This document shows, one piece after another, positions 11,227 through 19,869 of a stretch of 34,168 nt of DNA (positions within the stretch are counted from its first letter, which is position 1; each line of letters begins with the position of its first letter). Below the pieces are notes generated by a model, which was not told where the DNA came from, did not search any database, and saw only the letters and a list, made by a program, of their open reading frames with translations. Position numbers and translations under genes: made by a program. This DNA comes from CAJBLF01 sp964613015 (GTDB lineage Bacteria > Patescibacteriota > Gracilibacteria > Absconditabacterales > Absconditicoccaceae): positions 1 to 34,168 of the forward strand of contig CAZTFP010000016.1 in the NCBI GenBank assembly GCA_964613015.1, given 5' to 3'.

Positions 11227-11286
11227 GCTTGAAGCTTCTGGCTTTCGGCTAAGTTCTTTTAGGCTTAAAGCTTTTGGCTTTCGGCT
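11225..11286 (+). repeat. Tandem 26-base repeat, period 36
   Basis: aggcttgaagcttctggctt (11225 onward, 26 bases) and aggcttaaagcttttggctt (11261 onward, 26 bases) are two near-identical copies, both ending tcggct. The first overlaps the TAG of the four-helix frame. It ends 16 bases before glmS. Confidence 0.7.
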
Positions 11287-11301
11287 TTTAGCTAACGCAA
11301 T

Positions 11302-13125
11302 ATGTGTGGAATTTTTTGATACAAAGGACAACGTACTGATGCACATAAGATTCTAGTGCATGGATTAGAAAGATTAGAATATCGTGGATATGATTCTGCA
11401 TGATTATTAGTCTGAAATGAAACATGAGCAATGAAGCTTATCAGGGCTGTAGGAAAAGTTTCAAACTTGGCGAATAAAGTTGTTAAAGAAATTTCTGATA
11501 AAGAAAATTTTACGTTTTGAATAGCTCATACTCGCCGAGCAACTCACGGCTGAGTAACTCAAGAAAACACGCATCCCCATCACGACATGAACAAACATTT
11601 CTATCTCGTCCACAATGGTATCATAGAAAACTATCATAAGCTAAAACAAAATTTACTCGCTAAATGATATGCTTTTTATGGAGAGACCGATAGTGAAGTA
11701 ATCGCAAATTTATTGGAAGATAATCGAACGGGTGACTTTATGCAGACCGTAGAAAAGGTACTTGGAATAATTAGATGAGCATATGCATTACTCATCGTGT
11801 CTACGTATGCACCCGATGAAATTATTGCTGTCAAAATAGGAAGCCCTCTCCTCTTTGCCTATAACTCAAATAATGAATATTTCTTTTCGTCTGATAAACA
11901 GGCGCTTGCGTGATATGCTGATAAACTCATGTATCTCGATGATGGAGATATGGTTCATCTCAAGGGTAACGACTACCACATCAAAGCTAATGGTATCCCA
12001 ACCAAAAGAAAAATCGAAGATATGGATATGCAATTATTGGAAGCTTCTAAATGAGACTACAAACATTTTATGCTCAAAGAGATTTTTGAACAAGCAAATA
12101 TCATCAGAAGAATTTTCAAAGGGAGAGCAGATTTCAACAAAAACTTTTTGAATGCGGAAGCTTTCCATGGCATGCAAAATGAACAATTTAAAAAAATAGT
12201 TTTTGTAGGGTGTGGAACGAGTTATAATGCTTGATGTCTATGAACCTATTGGATGGAAAATCTTGCTGGTCTTGATGCAAGTTGTGAAATCGCGAGCGAA
12301 TATGAATATAAACATATCAAAGTAAATAATGAAACCTTATATGTTTTCATCTCACAGTCAGGTGAAACTGCTGATAGTATTGAGGTTTTGAAACTCATTA
12401 AACAACAAGGCGGACACACCTTTGGCATAGTGAATGTTGTAGGATCAACCATTTCTCGTCTCACTGATTATGGTTTATTTACTAGAGCTTGAGCTGAAAT
12501 ATGAGTAGCATCGACCAAAGCTTTTACTGCACAGATCACTTGTATTCTGTTGTTGGCGTTGTATCTTGGACAAAAAAGAGGCTTAAGTAAAGCAAAATAT
12601 GATAAGATTATGATTGAATTGAGTAAGGTTCCCGTGATGATAGAAGATATCTTAGCTGATACGGTGAACATCAGAAAAATTGCAGAAAATATTTCAGAAT
12701 ATAAAAATTTTTTCTTCCTAGGAAGACAATATCAACTTCCTATCGCGAGAGAAAGCAGCTTGAAACTCAAAGAAATTACCTATCTCCATTCAGAGTGATA
12801 TCCTAGTGGAGAATTGAAACATGGTCCACTCGCACTTATTGATGCTTCTATTCCTAGCGTACTTTTTGTACCCAATGATTTGATGTTTGAAAAAAATGTT
12901 TCTTCCATCCAAGAAATCAAAGCGAGAGATGGGAAAGTGATAACTATTTCCGATAAGGATATTCAGAATACTGATGGAAATATCCAAATCCCCTCCACTA
13001 TCGATGAAATATATCCCTTTCTGACTGCAGTTGCATGACAGCTTTTCGCCTATCACGTTGCAGATATTTTGAATAAAGATATTGATAAGCCAAGAAATCT
13101 TGCGAAGAGTGTGACCGTAAAATAA
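11302..13125 (+). CDS. glmS: Glutamine--fructose-6-phosphate aminotransferase (isomerizing)
   Basis: Makes glucosamine-6-phosphate from fructose-6-phosphate and glutamine, the first step to UDP-GlcNAc. 607 residues, the normal length. N-terminal glutaminase: C2 nucleophile in MCGIFGYKG, then YRGYDSAG, HTRRATHGGVT, HNGIIENY and GETDSE. Two SIS sugar-binding domains follow: VFVGCGTSYNAG and ISQSGETADS, then ARESSLKLKEITYLHSEGYP and GELKHGPLALI. The C-terminus DKPRNLAKSVTVK is the usual conserved tail. Many catalytic-loop Gly are TGA. No ribozyme-like leader is evident: only about 75 bases separate it from the broken four-helix gene. Confidence 0.97.
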
Positions 13126-13152
13126 AAAAATATTTTATATTTTTTGTTTTCT

Positions 13153-13614
13153 ATGCAGCAACAAGCATTTCAAAACATGATTAAAAATAATGAGTATCAT
13201 TTTTTTGTATTTGCTTGTCCTGCTATAATGCCTTTAAACTTAGCAATCCATACCTGGATTGTGATAGTAAATTCCAATGGGGAAATAGCTCGTTGGGACT
13301 TATGTCATTTTAAAAACAAGGAAAAACCCTCTTTGAAATATATTCACAAAGACTGGTTTGAACCTCGAGAATGAATATATAAATATTTTTGGTGAACAAA
13401 ACGTTTTGAAAGCAAACTCTTGTATCATTGCTCTGGAAAAACAGATTCATTAGCATATAAGCTAGTCTCGTGGATTGAAGATAATGTAGAACATTACCCG
13501 TACAAACATCACTATTGGTTAGTATGGCATAATAGTAATTGTTTTACTCAACGAATACTCAATCAATTTCCTGGGGTAAAATGCACACTCCCACGAAGAG
13601 CGATTGGGAAATAA
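13153..13614 (+). CDS. DUF3750 family protein
   Basis: 153 residues, two internal TGA. The N-terminal half has NLAIHTWIVIVNSNGEIARW and the C-terminal half IEDNVEHYPYKHHYWLVWHN, SNCFTQRILNQFPG and LPRRAIGK, which resemble the conserved parts of DUF3750 (an aromatic HxW segment, the YPY..Y segment, N-S-N-x-F and an invariant AIGK). The function of the family is unknown. The start is ATG 13153; TTG at 13144 is in frame. It follows glmS by 27 bases and precedes the tRNA gene. Confidence 0.75.
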
Positions 13615-13645
13615 TTCCATCGCTGGTATTTGTTAGTTAATTTAT

Positions 13646-13733
13646 GGAAGGTTGGCAGAGTGGTCTAATGCGCACCGTTGGAAACGGTGTGTACCGCAAG
13701 GTACCGGGGGTTCGAATCCCCCATCTTCCGCCA
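13646..13733 (+). tRNA. tRNA-Ser (anticodon GGA)
   Basis: Acceptor arm ggaaggt / atcttcc, discriminator G, encoded CCA. Anticodon stem-loop caccg-ttGGAaa-cggtg gives GGA (reads UCC/UCU). The long variable arm (gtacc-gcaa-ggtac) is diagnostic for Ser. T-arm gggggttcgaatccccc is perfect. Confidence 0.96.
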
Positions 13734-13753
13734 TTAAACTTACCAGTTCTCAA

Positions 13754-13789
13754 GCCAAATTTACAATTTTACGTTGTGGATTTTTTTTA
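13754..13789 (+). terminator. Terminator after tRNA-Ser (half-copy of the dispersed repeat)
   Basis: gccaaatttacaattttacg then ttgtgga and a T8 run. It has the same layout as the ends of the repeats at 25220, 26870, 30630 and 32250: a ccaaa/aaagcc word, a weak acaa/ttgt stem and a T tract. Confidence 0.6.
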
Positions 13790-13819
13790 TAAAAAAAAAT
13801 CATGGGACAATATCCCACG
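13790..13819 (-). terminator. Terminator of the secreted-protein gene at 13855
   Basis: Minus-strand stem TGGGA-TATTG-TCCCA followed by a T run (A9 on the plus strand), 36 bases beyond the stop codon. Confidence 0.7.
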
Positions 13820-13854
13820 ATTATTGAATAATAAATTTGAATTCAGATCCCATT

Positions 13855-14694
13855 TTAAAATGGTGACCTATAGTTTGATTTGAATTCTTCAAACGAAACT
13901 GATTCCCATTCTCCCATGCAATCTGGATGAGTATTTTTCTCGCATCCATATAGACCACAACGGTAAAACACATAATCGTTTGTTTTTTGTATGAGAAAGG
14001 CGTTGGTTTCCATTTCCATGAATCTACAAAAGGGACCGAAAATATTAGTACTCCCTACTTTTACTTCTACGCTACGGGTTTGCAGTGACCAATTTCCTGG
14101 GCCACTAAAATCATAATAATAACCCCCTCCGTCTTCTTTTCTTCCGAAACTACAAACGCCGGCGTCTGATTTTATCGTATTATGACCATAAAACATCATT
14201 TTTATTACTTTTTTTTGTGCCTTCTCCAGTTCAGCGAAATACAAAGCAGAAGACATGGTATCAAAAAATGGTTTTATGATGGATATTGTTGAATCATACC
14301 CAACTAAGTTAACAAGAACATCTGTAACTGCAGTAATAATTCTTTTAAAATCCCTGTCAGTGGAGTTGTTGGAGATAGTTATTGGATCATATGGGTTGTT
14401 GTACAAGGAATTTATTTTGGATTTGAATCTAAACAATGTATCATCTCCTTTTTTATAGATCATGACCCAATCCAAGCAATCGCTTGAAGTGTAGAGTTTG
14501 GTTGTTGTTGCCGTTACTATCCCCCGCATTCCGCGGATTGTATTGATATTTTGCTCGGCGGATTTCCATATCGGTAACACGGACTGGTATAATGACTGTA
14601 TTCCCTTAACTGTATTCTGAGAACTTGCTGATTGACTAAGGAATTGACCGAGGATCAATATACCTACCATATATAAGAAGATTTTTGTTTTCAT
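13855..14694 (-). CDS. Secreted protein of unknown function
   Basis: 279 residues with a Sec signal peptide (MKTKIFLYMVGILILGQFLS, then ASS before the mature QNTVKG). I recognise no family. The mature part has a Ser/Thr-rich middle and a Cys-containing C-terminal half (about residues 180-270: AGVCSFG, FGPFCRFME, YRCGLYGCEKN, HPDCMGEW), which could form disulfides after export. It has about two dozen Gly and none is TGA, unlike nearly all neighbours, and it is less AT-rich in places, so recent acquisition from a standard-code donor is possible. Stop is TAA. It is driven by the shared promoter/leader block at 14729-14945. Confidence 0.8.
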   Translation of the reverse strand: MKTKIFLYMVGILILGQFLSQSASSQNTVKGIQSLYQSVLPIWKSAEQNINTIRGMRGIVTATTTKLYTSSDCLDWVMIYKKGDDTLFRFKSKINSLYNNPYDPITISNNSTDRDFKRIITAVTDVLVNLVGYDSTISIIKPFFDTMSSALYFAELEKAQKKVIKMMFYGHNTIKSDAGVCSFGRKEDGGGYYYDFSGPGNWSLQTRSVEVKVGSTNIFGPFCRFMEMETNAFLIQKTNDYVFYRCGLYGCEKNTHPDCMGEWESVSFEEFKSNYRSPF

Positions 14695-14728
14695 TTGTGA
14701 TTTAGTTTTCGTTTGTGGTTTAGTTTTT

Positions 14729-14945
14729 AGTTTGTTTCTTTCTCCTTAGTATTATTGACGTAAAGAGGACGTGCCCATTAAGATGATGGGATATATTTTA
14801 TTTATTTTTTCTGTTTTAGAAATTTTATTATATATATCTTCTTATAAATGTCAATCTTTTGTACTCAATGTGGAATTTTTATTTCATCATAAAAAACAAC
14901 TCTTAATCCTAATTAAAAACCCTATTATTGTGTTGTAACTACTTC
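14729..14945 (-). promoter_or_regulatory. Promoter and leader block, copy 1 (shared with 26611-26827)
   Basis: About 217 bases, about 95% identical by eye to 26611-26827. On the minus strand: TTGACA (14854-14849), 16-base spacer, TATAAT (14832-14827), then a leader with cccat/atggg and gacgt/acgtc hairpins, and AAGGAG. The AAGGAG lies about 46 bases before the ATG, too far to serve it directly. An 8-codon frame MGTSSLRQ-TAA (14778-14752) ends just before it. Confidence 0.8.
14752..14778 (-). CDS. Possible leader peptide MGTSSLRQ
   Basis: ATG GGC ACG TCC TCT TTA CGT CAA TAA. The second copy (26660-26634) encodes the same 8 residues; its two base changes fall in third positions (TCT/TCC, CAA/CAG) and are synonymous. 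No good ribosome binding site is seen before it, and the hairpins overlap it, so RNA structure may be what is conserved. Confidence 0.25.
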   Translation of the reverse strand: MGTSSLRQ

Positions 14946-14960
14946 CTCTAAGTTCCGAGT
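14900..14960 (+). repeat. Dispersed intergenic repeat, copy R1 (5' half)
   Basis: ctcttaatcc, then ctattattgtgttgtaact and acttcctctaagttcc. It matches copies at 25146, 25972, 26782 and 32170. It lies at the upstream end of the leader block. The rest of 14960-15060 holds nothing I can name. Confidence 0.7.
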
Positions 14961-15060
14961 TAAATACCAATTAAGAACCAGTATATCGCCTATCATCTAA
15001 GGTGATTTTTTTATTATTGGAATAAAAAATTTACTCCTATGTATCTTAGAATTAAGAATA

Positions 15061-15948
15061 TTACTTGAGATATTTATCTAAGAAAGCGAATACCTTGTCT
15101 AAATTTTCTTGAGTTTCAAATTGAGCTCCTCAATGTGCAGCTCCTTCTATTTTTTCAAATATCACTTTATCAGTTCAGATTTCTTGTTGAAGTGCTTTTG
15201 CAAACTCTTCAGATTGTGTAATAGGAATATTTGTATCTACTGTCCCGTGTTGAATAAAGAAGGCTGGAGTATCTTTTGTAATATATGTTTGAGGACTTGC
15301 TTGTTTAACAAGTGGTTCTGCTTTAACCGTTCCAATTGTTTGTCAAATATATTTTGATTCTGGTGAATTTTCAGTATTTGTACTTCCCATTTTAGGTGTG
15401 ACTCACAACGTTTTGAATTGCTCATCCATAGTAGAAAAATAGATAGGTCCAAACCAATCAACCACTGCTTGTACTTTTGTATCGCCTGTTCACATAGTAC
15501 CAGCCAAAGCAGCTAGATTTCCTCCTGCTGAATCTCACCAAGTAGCTATTTTGTCTCCATTGAGATTGTATGTTTTAGCATTTTGTTTTATAAAAGTTAT
15601 TGCTTTTTGTATATCATCAATTGCTGCTGGGAATTTTGCTTCATTGCTCAATCTATAATTTACGGTAACTACTGCATATCACCTTTTAACTGACTCAAGC
15701 ATAGGTTTTACATCACTTGCTTCCTTATTACCCATCATAAAAGCTCATCAATGAATCGCTATAATTACTGGGGATACACCGGTCCCTTGTGGAAGATATA
15801 TATCTAACTTTTGAGTATTAGATTGATTTGCATACGCAACATTTAAAAACTTTTTACTTGTAATTGTGGTATTTGTATTGTTAGAAATAGAACATCAAGC
15901 TAACATTATTAAAGATACACAAACCAACAATAATCAAACTTTTTTCAT
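15061..15948 (-). CDS. Alpha/beta hydrolase lipoprotein esterase (acetyl-esterase type)
   Basis: 295 residues. A lipoprotein signal peptide ends in the lipobox LAGC with C19; the Gly there is TGA. Oxyanion motif HGGA at 66-69 (both Gly TGA), nucleophile S140 in GDSAGGN, acid in GTVDTNIPI, and base His in AAHGGAQ near residue 273. The order and spacing fit the HSL/BD-FAE type of esterases that remove acetyl or other acyl groups from carbohydrate or small esters. It is probably tethered outside the membrane and may help scavenge host or community polymers. The start is ATG 15948, stop TAA. It is a single gene with no partner in the same direction. Confidence 0.9.
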
Positions 15949-16071
15949 AGATACACACGTTAACAATAAAACATAATTGACGTAGACATATTATATTGTA
16001 ACGATATAATCTATTTCAATAAATATTCAAGCTAACTAATATAGTTCGCATTACTATCTCTTATCGAGAAG

Positions 16072-16260
16072 CTATTTCCTTTGCCTACTAAATTTATCAT
16101 ACTTACCACGAATTACACAATAATCAGATACAGACTTCCAATCTTTTCATTTATACTCGCCAAAGTCTAAGTACTCAAGATTGGTTAGTTGCGATAAATC
16201 ATACTCAGGGACTGTACTGAAAAAAATTCACAACTCCGTTGCTGTGTTCAAAAATACCAT
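16072..16260 (-). pseudogene. Small leucine-rich-repeat fragment
   Basis: 62 residues with two TGA-coded Gly; the segment LSQLTNLEYLDFGEYKGKDW fits a leucine-rich-repeat turn (LxxLxxLxxLxF). It is far too short for a working LRR protein and has no visible start signal, so it is probably the 3' remnant of a larger gene, perhaps cut off by the cassette array to its right. It could also be a small real gene. Confidence 0.4.
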
Positions 16261-16275
16261 TTCATAACTAGTATC

Positions 16276-16304
16276 TTACAACTTTTATGGTTGTAATTTT
16301 TTTA
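16276..16304 (+). terminator. Hairpin with T tract left of the cassette array
   Basis: Perfect 7-bp stem TTACAAC / GTTGTAA with a 7-base loop and T7. There is no plus-strand gene directly before it, so it may insulate the array. Confidence 0.6.
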
Positions 16305-16423
16305 TTATATAGACATTAATCTACTTTTGATATTATATGGTTAAAAGATATACCTTTTATTGGTATATGTCTTATAACATACCAAATATTGTAGTTTTTA
16401 TGTAAACAAGTCGTACAAGTGCT

Positions 16424-16430
16424 AGTTAGT
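16424..16430 (+). other. Left core site of the cassette array (GTTAGTC)
   Basis: GTTAGTC is the exact reverse complement of the first core of the attC site at 18711 (GACTAAC), as expected where cassette 1 was inserted. The 100 bases to the left show no convincing palindrome, so this may be an attI-like or secondary site, or a decayed attC. Confidence 0.5.
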
Positions 16431-16463
16431 CGACATATTTTTGAAAAATTTAACTTAAAAAGA

Positions 16464-16479
16464 TTTTTGGTGGGCTTTT
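16464..16479 (+). repeat. Cassette 1 inner inverted repeat, left arm
   Basis: tttttggtgggctttt, the perfect 16-base reverse complement of 18641-18656. It is 39 bases inside the cassette start. Confidence 0.9.
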
Positions 16480-16562
16480 GAACAACAAATAACTAGTTTT
16501 AAGGCGAGGGGGATGTAATATTGGCTAGCTCCACTGTGTTCCGAAAGTGATTTTATTGATTG

Positions 16563-16578
16563 AAAAGGATATCCTTTT
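16563..16578 (+). promoter_or_regulatory. Perfect palindrome upstream of the methyltransferase
   Basis: AAAAGGATATCCTTTT, a perfect 16-base palindrome between a TTGATT (16557) and a GATAAAAT, about 55 bases before the ATG. It could be an operator for self-control of the R-M operon or a transcription-start hairpin. Confidence 0.45.
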
Positions 16579-16631
16579 TGATAAAATAAGATTATTTCTC
16601 CTTGAAATTTTATTTGTAAGATACAGAAGAC

Positions 16632-17480
16632 ATGAAATTTATTGATCTTTTTGCAGGTATTGGAGGCTTTCATATAGCATTTCATAATCTCGGTGGGGAA
16701 TGCGTATTTGCTTCTGAATGGGAAAAAAACGCAAGACAAACGTATGAATTTAACTTAAAAAAAATATCACCCGATCTTTTCAAAAAAGATAATTTTATAG
16801 GAGACATAACACTCGTAGATCCAAAAAAAATACCAAATTTCGATATCTTATGTGCAGGATTCCCTTGTCAACCATTTTCTCAGGCTGGGTTTAAAAAATG
16901 ATTTAGTGAAACTAGAGGTACACTATTTTTCGATATTGTAAAAATAATCAAAGAAAAACAACCAAAAGCATTTTTCTTAGAAAATGTAAGACATTTATTA
17001 AATCATGATGAAGGGAAAACGTTTGCCACAATTAAAAGAACAATAGAAGAAGAGCTTGGTTATTCGTTTTTTTATAAAATAATTAAAGCATCTGATTTTG
17101 GATTACCACAACACAGACCTAGACTTTTTATGATAGGGTTCAAAGACAAAAATATTGATTTCAAATTTCCTGAAGCTATTACATTGAATACGACAATGTC
17201 TGATATACGATGAGAAGAATGTAATAAAAAAGTGGGGTATACATTAAGAGTTGGTGGTAAATGATCAAAAATTACCGATAGAAGGAATTGGGATTCCTAT
17301 CTTGTTAACGGGAAAGTAAAAAGATTGAGTAGTGAAGAAGGGAAAAAAATGCAATGATTTCCAAAAAATTTCCAGTTTCCAGTATCTGAATCACAAGCAA
17401 TGAAACAATTGGGTAACTCTGTGGCGATATCAGCTATTCAGGCGGTTGCCAAACAAATGCTTTACTACATAAAGAAATAA
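16632..17480 (+). CDS. DNA (cytosine-5) methyltransferase, HpaII-type R-M partner
   Basis: 282 residues. Motif I FIDLFAGIGGFHIAF at the N-terminus, motif IV with nucleophile C79 in GFPCQPFSQAG, motif VI ENV at 117-119, motif VIII QHRPRLFMIGF, and motifs IX-X (QGFPKNFQFP, QLGNSVAI) at the C-terminus. The recognition domain is short (GYTLRVGGKG..., about 205-235). It transfers a methyl group from S-adenosylmethionine to cytosine C5. The following endonuclease looks like HpaII (CCGG), so protection of CCGG is inferred from the partner, not from the recognition domain itself. It precedes the endonuclease by 4 bases in cassette 1. Stop TAA. Confidence 0.95.
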
Positions 17481-17484
17481 AAAA

Positions 17485-18564
17485 ATGAAAGCAAACAAAG
17501 GCGAATGGGCTGAATTTTACGCTTTTTTAAAAATTCTTGAAAATAAGAATTTATTTGCTGCAGACAAAAATCTTGAAATTATACCAGGGAAATTTTTCGT
17601 TTTCAAAAAAATAATCAGAGAAGAAAAGGATAAGAAAACAAAGATTTTTGATTTAACAAAATCTGAAATTTGTATTTTAGACGAAAAATGAAATCTATTA
17701 AAAAAAATAGAAAGCAAGGGGTTAAGCAGCAAAACATTAAGTATTTTTAAAAAAATAAAATGAGCAAAAACAACAACATTTGAAATTCCCGAGGCGGAAA
17801 ATTTAATGCACAAACTTTTGTGTAATCAAGTAAAGGCAAATAGCTCGAAAAAATCAGACATAGATGGAATTATTTATGACAGAATTTCCAATAAAGAAGA
17901 ACTACTTGGATTCTCAGTTAAATCAATGGTTGGCGGAGCATCTACACTCCTTAATGCAGGCAAAACAACTAACTTTAGATATGAGATAAAAAATCTAGAT
18001 ATCACATTTATTGATGCAATAAATTATATAAAAGGAAGATCAAAAATTCAAAACAGATTAAAAGCAATTTTAGAAAATTGATGAGTCTTAGAATTCGATA
18101 AAGTTTTAAAGCCAGAGTTTGAAAACAATTTAAGGAAAATAGATACAGTTTTCCCAATTTTCTTATCACAGATGTTAATAGAATTTTTCCTAGGAAAGTG
18201 AAGTAAGATAAATGATTTATTAGATTTATTAGAAGAAAACGAGATTTTGAAAAAAACTTATAAACTATCAAAATCTGATTATGAATTCAAAATGAAGAAT
18301 TTTCTTGTATCTGTTGCTTTAGGTATGGTTCCTAGCAAAGAATGGGACGGATTTACAAAAGCTCATTGAGGATATATTGTAGTTAAAAATAATGGTGAAG
18401 TTATATGCTATCACCTATACAACAGAGATGAATTTTTAACATATCTTTATGAAAATACAAAATTTGAAAGTCCAAGTAGCACAAGACATGAATATGGAAA
18501 AATATATCAAAAAGACAACAAATGGTATTTTAATCTAAATTTACAAATAAGATTTTTAAAATAA
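17485..18564 (+). CDS. HpaII-family type II restriction endonuclease
   Basis: 359 residues, close to the length of HpaII. The start KANKGEWAEFYAFLKILENK and AADKNLEIIPG, the middle LGFSVKSMVGGASTLLNAGK then TTNF, and the end EWDGFTKAHGGYIVVKNNGE and STRHEYGKIY match what I know of the family. Several Gly are TGA. HpaII cuts CCGG, so this is the predicted target. It is probably an anti-phage or selfish addiction pair with the upstream methyltransferase, whose stop is 4 bases before this ATG. Codon use is as AT-rich as the host. The stop is TAA. Confidence 0.9.
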
Positions 18565-18588
18565 GATTTTTAAAATAATTTCTCAAAA

Positions 18589-18625
18589 AAGATGGGATTC
18601 ACCCCCTTGCCCCCTCTCCCATCTT
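18589..18625 (+). terminator. Hairpin after the endonuclease gene
   Basis: Perfect 9-bp inverted repeat AAGATGGGA / TCCCATCTT with a C-rich loop. There is no T tract after it, so termination is uncertain. Confidence 0.45.
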
Positions 18626-18640
18626 AAAAGATAATAAAGT

Positions 18641-18656
18641 AAAAGCCCACCAAAAA
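18641..18656 (+). repeat. Cassette 1 inner inverted repeat, right arm
   Basis: aaaagcccaccaaaaa, perfect partner of 16464-16479. It is 54 bases before the attC site. Confidence 0.9.
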
Positions 18657-18710
18657 AATAAATAGGAATAATTTTTTAAAAATACGTACCCTCGCTTAAA
18701 AAGCTCGGTC

Positions 18711-18797
18711 GACTAACAGCGACTATCTGAATACCTCGACTAAACTATATATTTTCAATGGAACGTCGAGGCATCAGACGAGTCGCAAACGTTGTGT
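18711..18797 (+). other. attC-like recombination site A
   Basis: 87 bases. Left arm starts GACTAAC-AGCGACTATCTG and reaches CCTCGAC; right arm is GTCGAGGCATCAGACGAGTC, then GCAAAC and GTTGTGT. The arms pair (GCGACT, TCTGA, CCTCGAC) with bulged bases on one side, as in attC hairpins. The central part is unpaired and AT-rich. Confidence 0.8.
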
Positions 18798-18860
18798 AAC
18801 ATACTCGTGTATCTAAAATCAAACCGGAACATAAAGCGGAACGCATATATTTTTCTAAAG

Positions 18861-18871
18861 GGGGTGTTTTT
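18861..18871 (+). repeat. Cassette 2 inner inverted repeat, left arm
   Basis: ggggtgttttt, the reverse complement of 22573-22583. It is followed by two small hairpins (ttgccc/ggggcaa and cttcctt/aaggaag) before the first gene. Apart from these, 18798-18952 shows no gene. Confidence 0.65.
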
Positions 18872-18952
18872 TGCCCTTATGGGGCAATCTTCCTTTGAAA
18901 AAGGAAGCGAAAAGGGTACATTTCAAATTGATTTATTTTTTAAATTTTCATC

Positions 18953-19804
18953 ATGATTTTTGATAGTAAATTAGACAAACTTATTGCGACAATATTTCCA
19001 CTATGAAAAAAGGAGTTTGAAACTTTTATTTTTGAAAAGTATGATGACAATAAAGAATTATTCTTAGATAAGTTAAATGTTGTTCTTAAGCACGTAGATA
19101 AACCAAATTGGAGTGGTGTGGGATTAGTTAATCAGATAAGAGAAAAAAAGAAACAAATGCTTGATTCCCTAGAAAAGAGACTAATGGAGCCAAGTGTAAT
19201 TAAATTTTACAAATCTGAAATTGGAGATTACAAGAAATTTACAGCGACAGAAAGTGAAATGATTAAGGAATGTTTAAAGTTAAAACACCTTAGTTCCAGT
19301 GATAAAGACTCAATAAAATGATATATTAAAGAATTAGAAAATATGGATTCTCCATACAAGTTAATCAAATTCAAATTTGAGTTGAATGACATTATCCCTT
19401 ATGAAATAAGGTCAATGTATTTTAGAGATTATAGCGAAAAAGATAGCATTGGGCAAAAAGTTATTATACACTCCTCTCCACTTATAAGCGTTAGTCGAAA
19501 TATAAAGCCTAAAACGGACAATATTATAAATTTGATATCCGAACACTCATGAAAGGACATTCTTGAATTATACCAAGATCTAGGAGTACTACAAGAAATA
19601 TCAGATATAATGAGAGCACGTCTATGTTGATATTTCAGATGAACAAAAGGATTATTAAATTCATGGAACACTTACCTTCGATTAGGCATATTCTTATCAA
19701 GTTTGTACCTAATACATGCGCTTTCATTCAAAAATGTAATTATAGTTGCTTTATGGATATCATTAGTGTTGGTACTGAATAAACGATTTTGAAAAGACAA
19801 ATAA
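18953..19804 (+). CDS. Unknown protein with C-terminal membrane segments
   Basis: 283 residues; I recognise no family. The first two thirds are charged and helical (for example NQIREKKKQMLDSLEKRLME near residues 60-80, then a central domain around FELNDIIPYEIRSMYF). The C-terminus has two hydrophobic helices (YLRLGIFLSSLYLIHALS, then NVIIVALWISLVLVLNK), so it is probably anchored in the membrane with its bulk in the cytoplasm. It contains seven TGA codons. It is the first of three plus-strand genes in cassette 2, together with a nuclease-like protein and a Fic protein; this company suggests a defence or toxin role, which is inference. Confidence 0.7.
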
Positions 19805-19869
19805 TTTTTATTTTTGCAAAAAGATATTTTTTATATGTGAAAGCATATGCAGATTAAACCATAAAAAAG

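Noticed and set aside
11225..11301. glmS ribozyme or riboswitch in front of glmS
   Set aside because: The space holds simple tandem repeats and the end of the four-helix frame; no ribozyme-like core could be made out.
16464..18656. The R-M region as a transposon with terminal inverted repeats
   Set aside because: The 16-base repeat lies inside, not at, the ends, there is no transposase or target duplication, and the core-site relation explains the borders better.
18861..18910. Tandem hairpins ahead of gene 18953 as a riboswitch
   Set aside because: They are only short stems (ttgccc/ggggcaa, cttcctt/aaggaag) with no conserved aptamer pattern that I know.
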